Positions 13,000 through 13,728 of a stretch of 13,728 nt of DNA are shown one piece after another. Origin of the DNA: DASPLX01 sp035627375 (GTDB lineage Bacteria > Pseudomonadota > Gammaproteobacteria > Burkholderiales > Burkholderiaceae_D); NCBI GenBank assembly GCA_035627375.1, contig DASPLX010000064.1, positions 1-13,728 of the forward strand, read 5' to 3'. Each line of letters starts with the position of its first letter. The stretch's first letter is position 1. The position numbers were made by a program, and so were the translations under genes. A model generated the notes under the pieces. That model was not told the origin of the DNA. It ran no database searches and was given only the letters and a program-made list of their open reading frames with translations.

Positions 13000-13019
13000 G
13001 ATTCAAACCGGTTTGAATC
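13000..13019. promoter_or_regulatory. 20-bp perfect palindrome upstream of tonB (candidate operator)
   Basis: GATTCAAACC is followed directly by its reverse complement GGTTTGAATC. The even symmetry around a central CCGG and the CAAACC/GGTTTG half-sites resemble LacI/PurR-type operators. It lies 52 bases upstream of the tonB start, well placed to overlap its promoter. No cognate regulator is encoded in the window. Confidence 0.5.
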
Positions 13020-13071
13020 CATGAAATCGGCCGGGGATACGAAAAATTCGCTGGAAGAAGAAGGAGACGAT

Positions 13072-13722
13072 ATGGAGTTTTCAGGAGCCGAGCGCCAGCC
13101 CGGCAGACGGCTGACCGGTTTTGGCGTGGTCGTGCTGTTGCACGTGCTGGTGGTGTATGCCTTGCTCACCGGCCTGGCGCGCAAGGTGGTCGAGGTCATC
13201 AAGCAACCGATCGAGACCAAGATCATCGAGGAGGTCAAACCGCCGCCGCCGCCCGACTTGCCGCCGCCTCCGCCGCCGCCCAAGATGGTCGCGCCGCCGC
13301 CGCCCTTCATCCCGCCGCCCGAAGTGCAGGTCGCCGCGCCGCCGCCGCAGAACACGATCGCCGCCGTCTCGAACGTCAAGCCCGACAATCCGACGTTCGC
13401 GCGCCCGCAGCCGCCCGTGGATGCCAAGCCGGCCGCCGGCCCGTCGCGCGTGGCCGCCGTGGTCGATTTCTCCACCTGCGCCAAGCCCGAGTATCCGCGC
13501 AATTCGCAGCGCAACGAGGAGCAGGGCACGGTCACGCTGGCGTTCCTGATCGGTGTCGACGGCAGCGTCAAGGAAGCGAAGATCGAGAAATCGAGCGGCT
13601 TCCGGGAACTGGATCGCGCCGCCCAGCGCGGCCTGTCCCAGTGCAAATTCAAGCCCGCGCTCGTCGAGGGCAAGCCGCAGGAAGGCTGGTCCAGCGTGCA
13701 ATACGTCTGGCGGCTCGAATGA
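13072..13722 (+). CDS. tonB: TonB energy-transducing protein
   Basis: TonB couples the proton-motive force, through ExbB/ExbD, to active uptake by outer-membrane receptors; it is anchored in the inner membrane and spans the periplasm. From ATG 13072 (AAGGAG five bases upstream) the protein has 216 residues. A longer frame from 12985 would run through the palindrome and lacks a ribosome binding site. Residues 14-36 are one membrane helix with the expected His24; the Ser four residues earlier in E. coli is Val here. Residues 57-93 are an extended proline-rich stretch containing runs of five and seven prolines, and 138-216 form the C-terminal TonB domain (YPRNSQRNEEQGTVTLAFLI, then VDGSV and FKPALVEGKP). 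Cys136 and Cys191 could form a disulfide. exbB/exbD would be expected just beyond the window edge. Its position after glk suggests sugar uptake via TonB-dependent receptors, which is inference. Confidence 0.93.
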   Translation: MEFSGAERQPGRRLTGFGVVVLLHVLVVYALLTGLARKVVEVIKQPIETKIIEEVKPPPPPDLPPPPPPPKMVAPPPPFIPPPEVQVAAPPPQNTIAAVSNVKPDNPTFARPQPPVDAKPAAGPSRVAAVVDFSTCAKPEYPRNSQRNEEQGTVTLAFLIGVDGSVKEAKIEKSSGFRELDRAAQRGLSQCKFKPALVEGKPQEGWSSVQYVWRLE

Positions 13723-13728
13723 CGGCCC

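Noticed and set aside
12985..13071. N-terminal extension of TonB starting at 12985
   Set aside because: It would translate through the 20-bp palindrome and has no ribosome binding site, whereas the ATG at 13072 has AAGGAG and is followed directly by a typical TonB N-terminus.

Overview
The window looks like a piece of a GC-rich betaproteobacterial chromosome, most likely Burkholderiales and plausibly an Oxalobacteraceae (Massilia/Duganella-like) relative. The grounds are glucokinase-RpiR fusion proteins (a known burkholderial architecture), codon use strongly biased to G/C, a proline-rich TonB and a GEMM-type cyclic-di-GMP riboswitch. The genus is an inference from memory of these families, not from a search.

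Bases 1-2050 form a small accessory island of visibly lower GC. It opens with the right end of an IS66-family insertion sequence, followed on the minus strand by an Abi_alpha/DUF4393 protein (abortive-infection family) and a two-gene unit of a YodC/DUF2158 protein (59 aa) and a DUF6953-like protein. Next to it (2106-2825, plus strand) is a SymE-family type I toxin with a long structured leader, a possible antisense RNA, and an unusual C-terminal extension that looks like a winged helix.

Bases 2838-6637 hold the sugar-kinase and Entner-Doudoroff/pentose-phosphate entry block on the minus strand: zwf (glucose-6-phosphate dehydrogenase) followed by a glucokinase fused to an RpiR-type regulator. 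Bases 6638-9014 hold a secreted subtilisin-like protease with a C-terminal beta-barrel-like region. It is preceded by a well-conserved c-di-GMP-I riboswitch and by a 28-bp perfect palindrome whose arm competes with the riboswitch P1 helix. A small zinc-ribbon protein follows at 9118-9339.

Bases 9534-12957 hold a second glucokinase-RpiR fusion (minus strand) and, divergently, a third stand-alone glucokinase (plus strand). They are separated by a ~490-bp control region. Four 15-bp sites of the form TGTA-N7-TACA (one imperfect) lie upstream of zwf and in this divergent region. They resemble HexR/RpiR operators, and the two fusion proteins carry virtually identical recognition helices, so a shared autoregulatory circuit over glucose phosphorylation and oxidation is the simplest reading. 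The window ends with tonB (13072-13722), preceded by a hairpin and a perfect 20-bp palindrome.

The most interesting points are the riboswitch-controlled outer-membrane-type protease with its competing upstream hairpin, the three clustered glucokinases with a common operator and diverged SIS ligand pockets, and the SymE toxin carrying an extra domain. No tRNA, rRNA or CRISPR array was seen.
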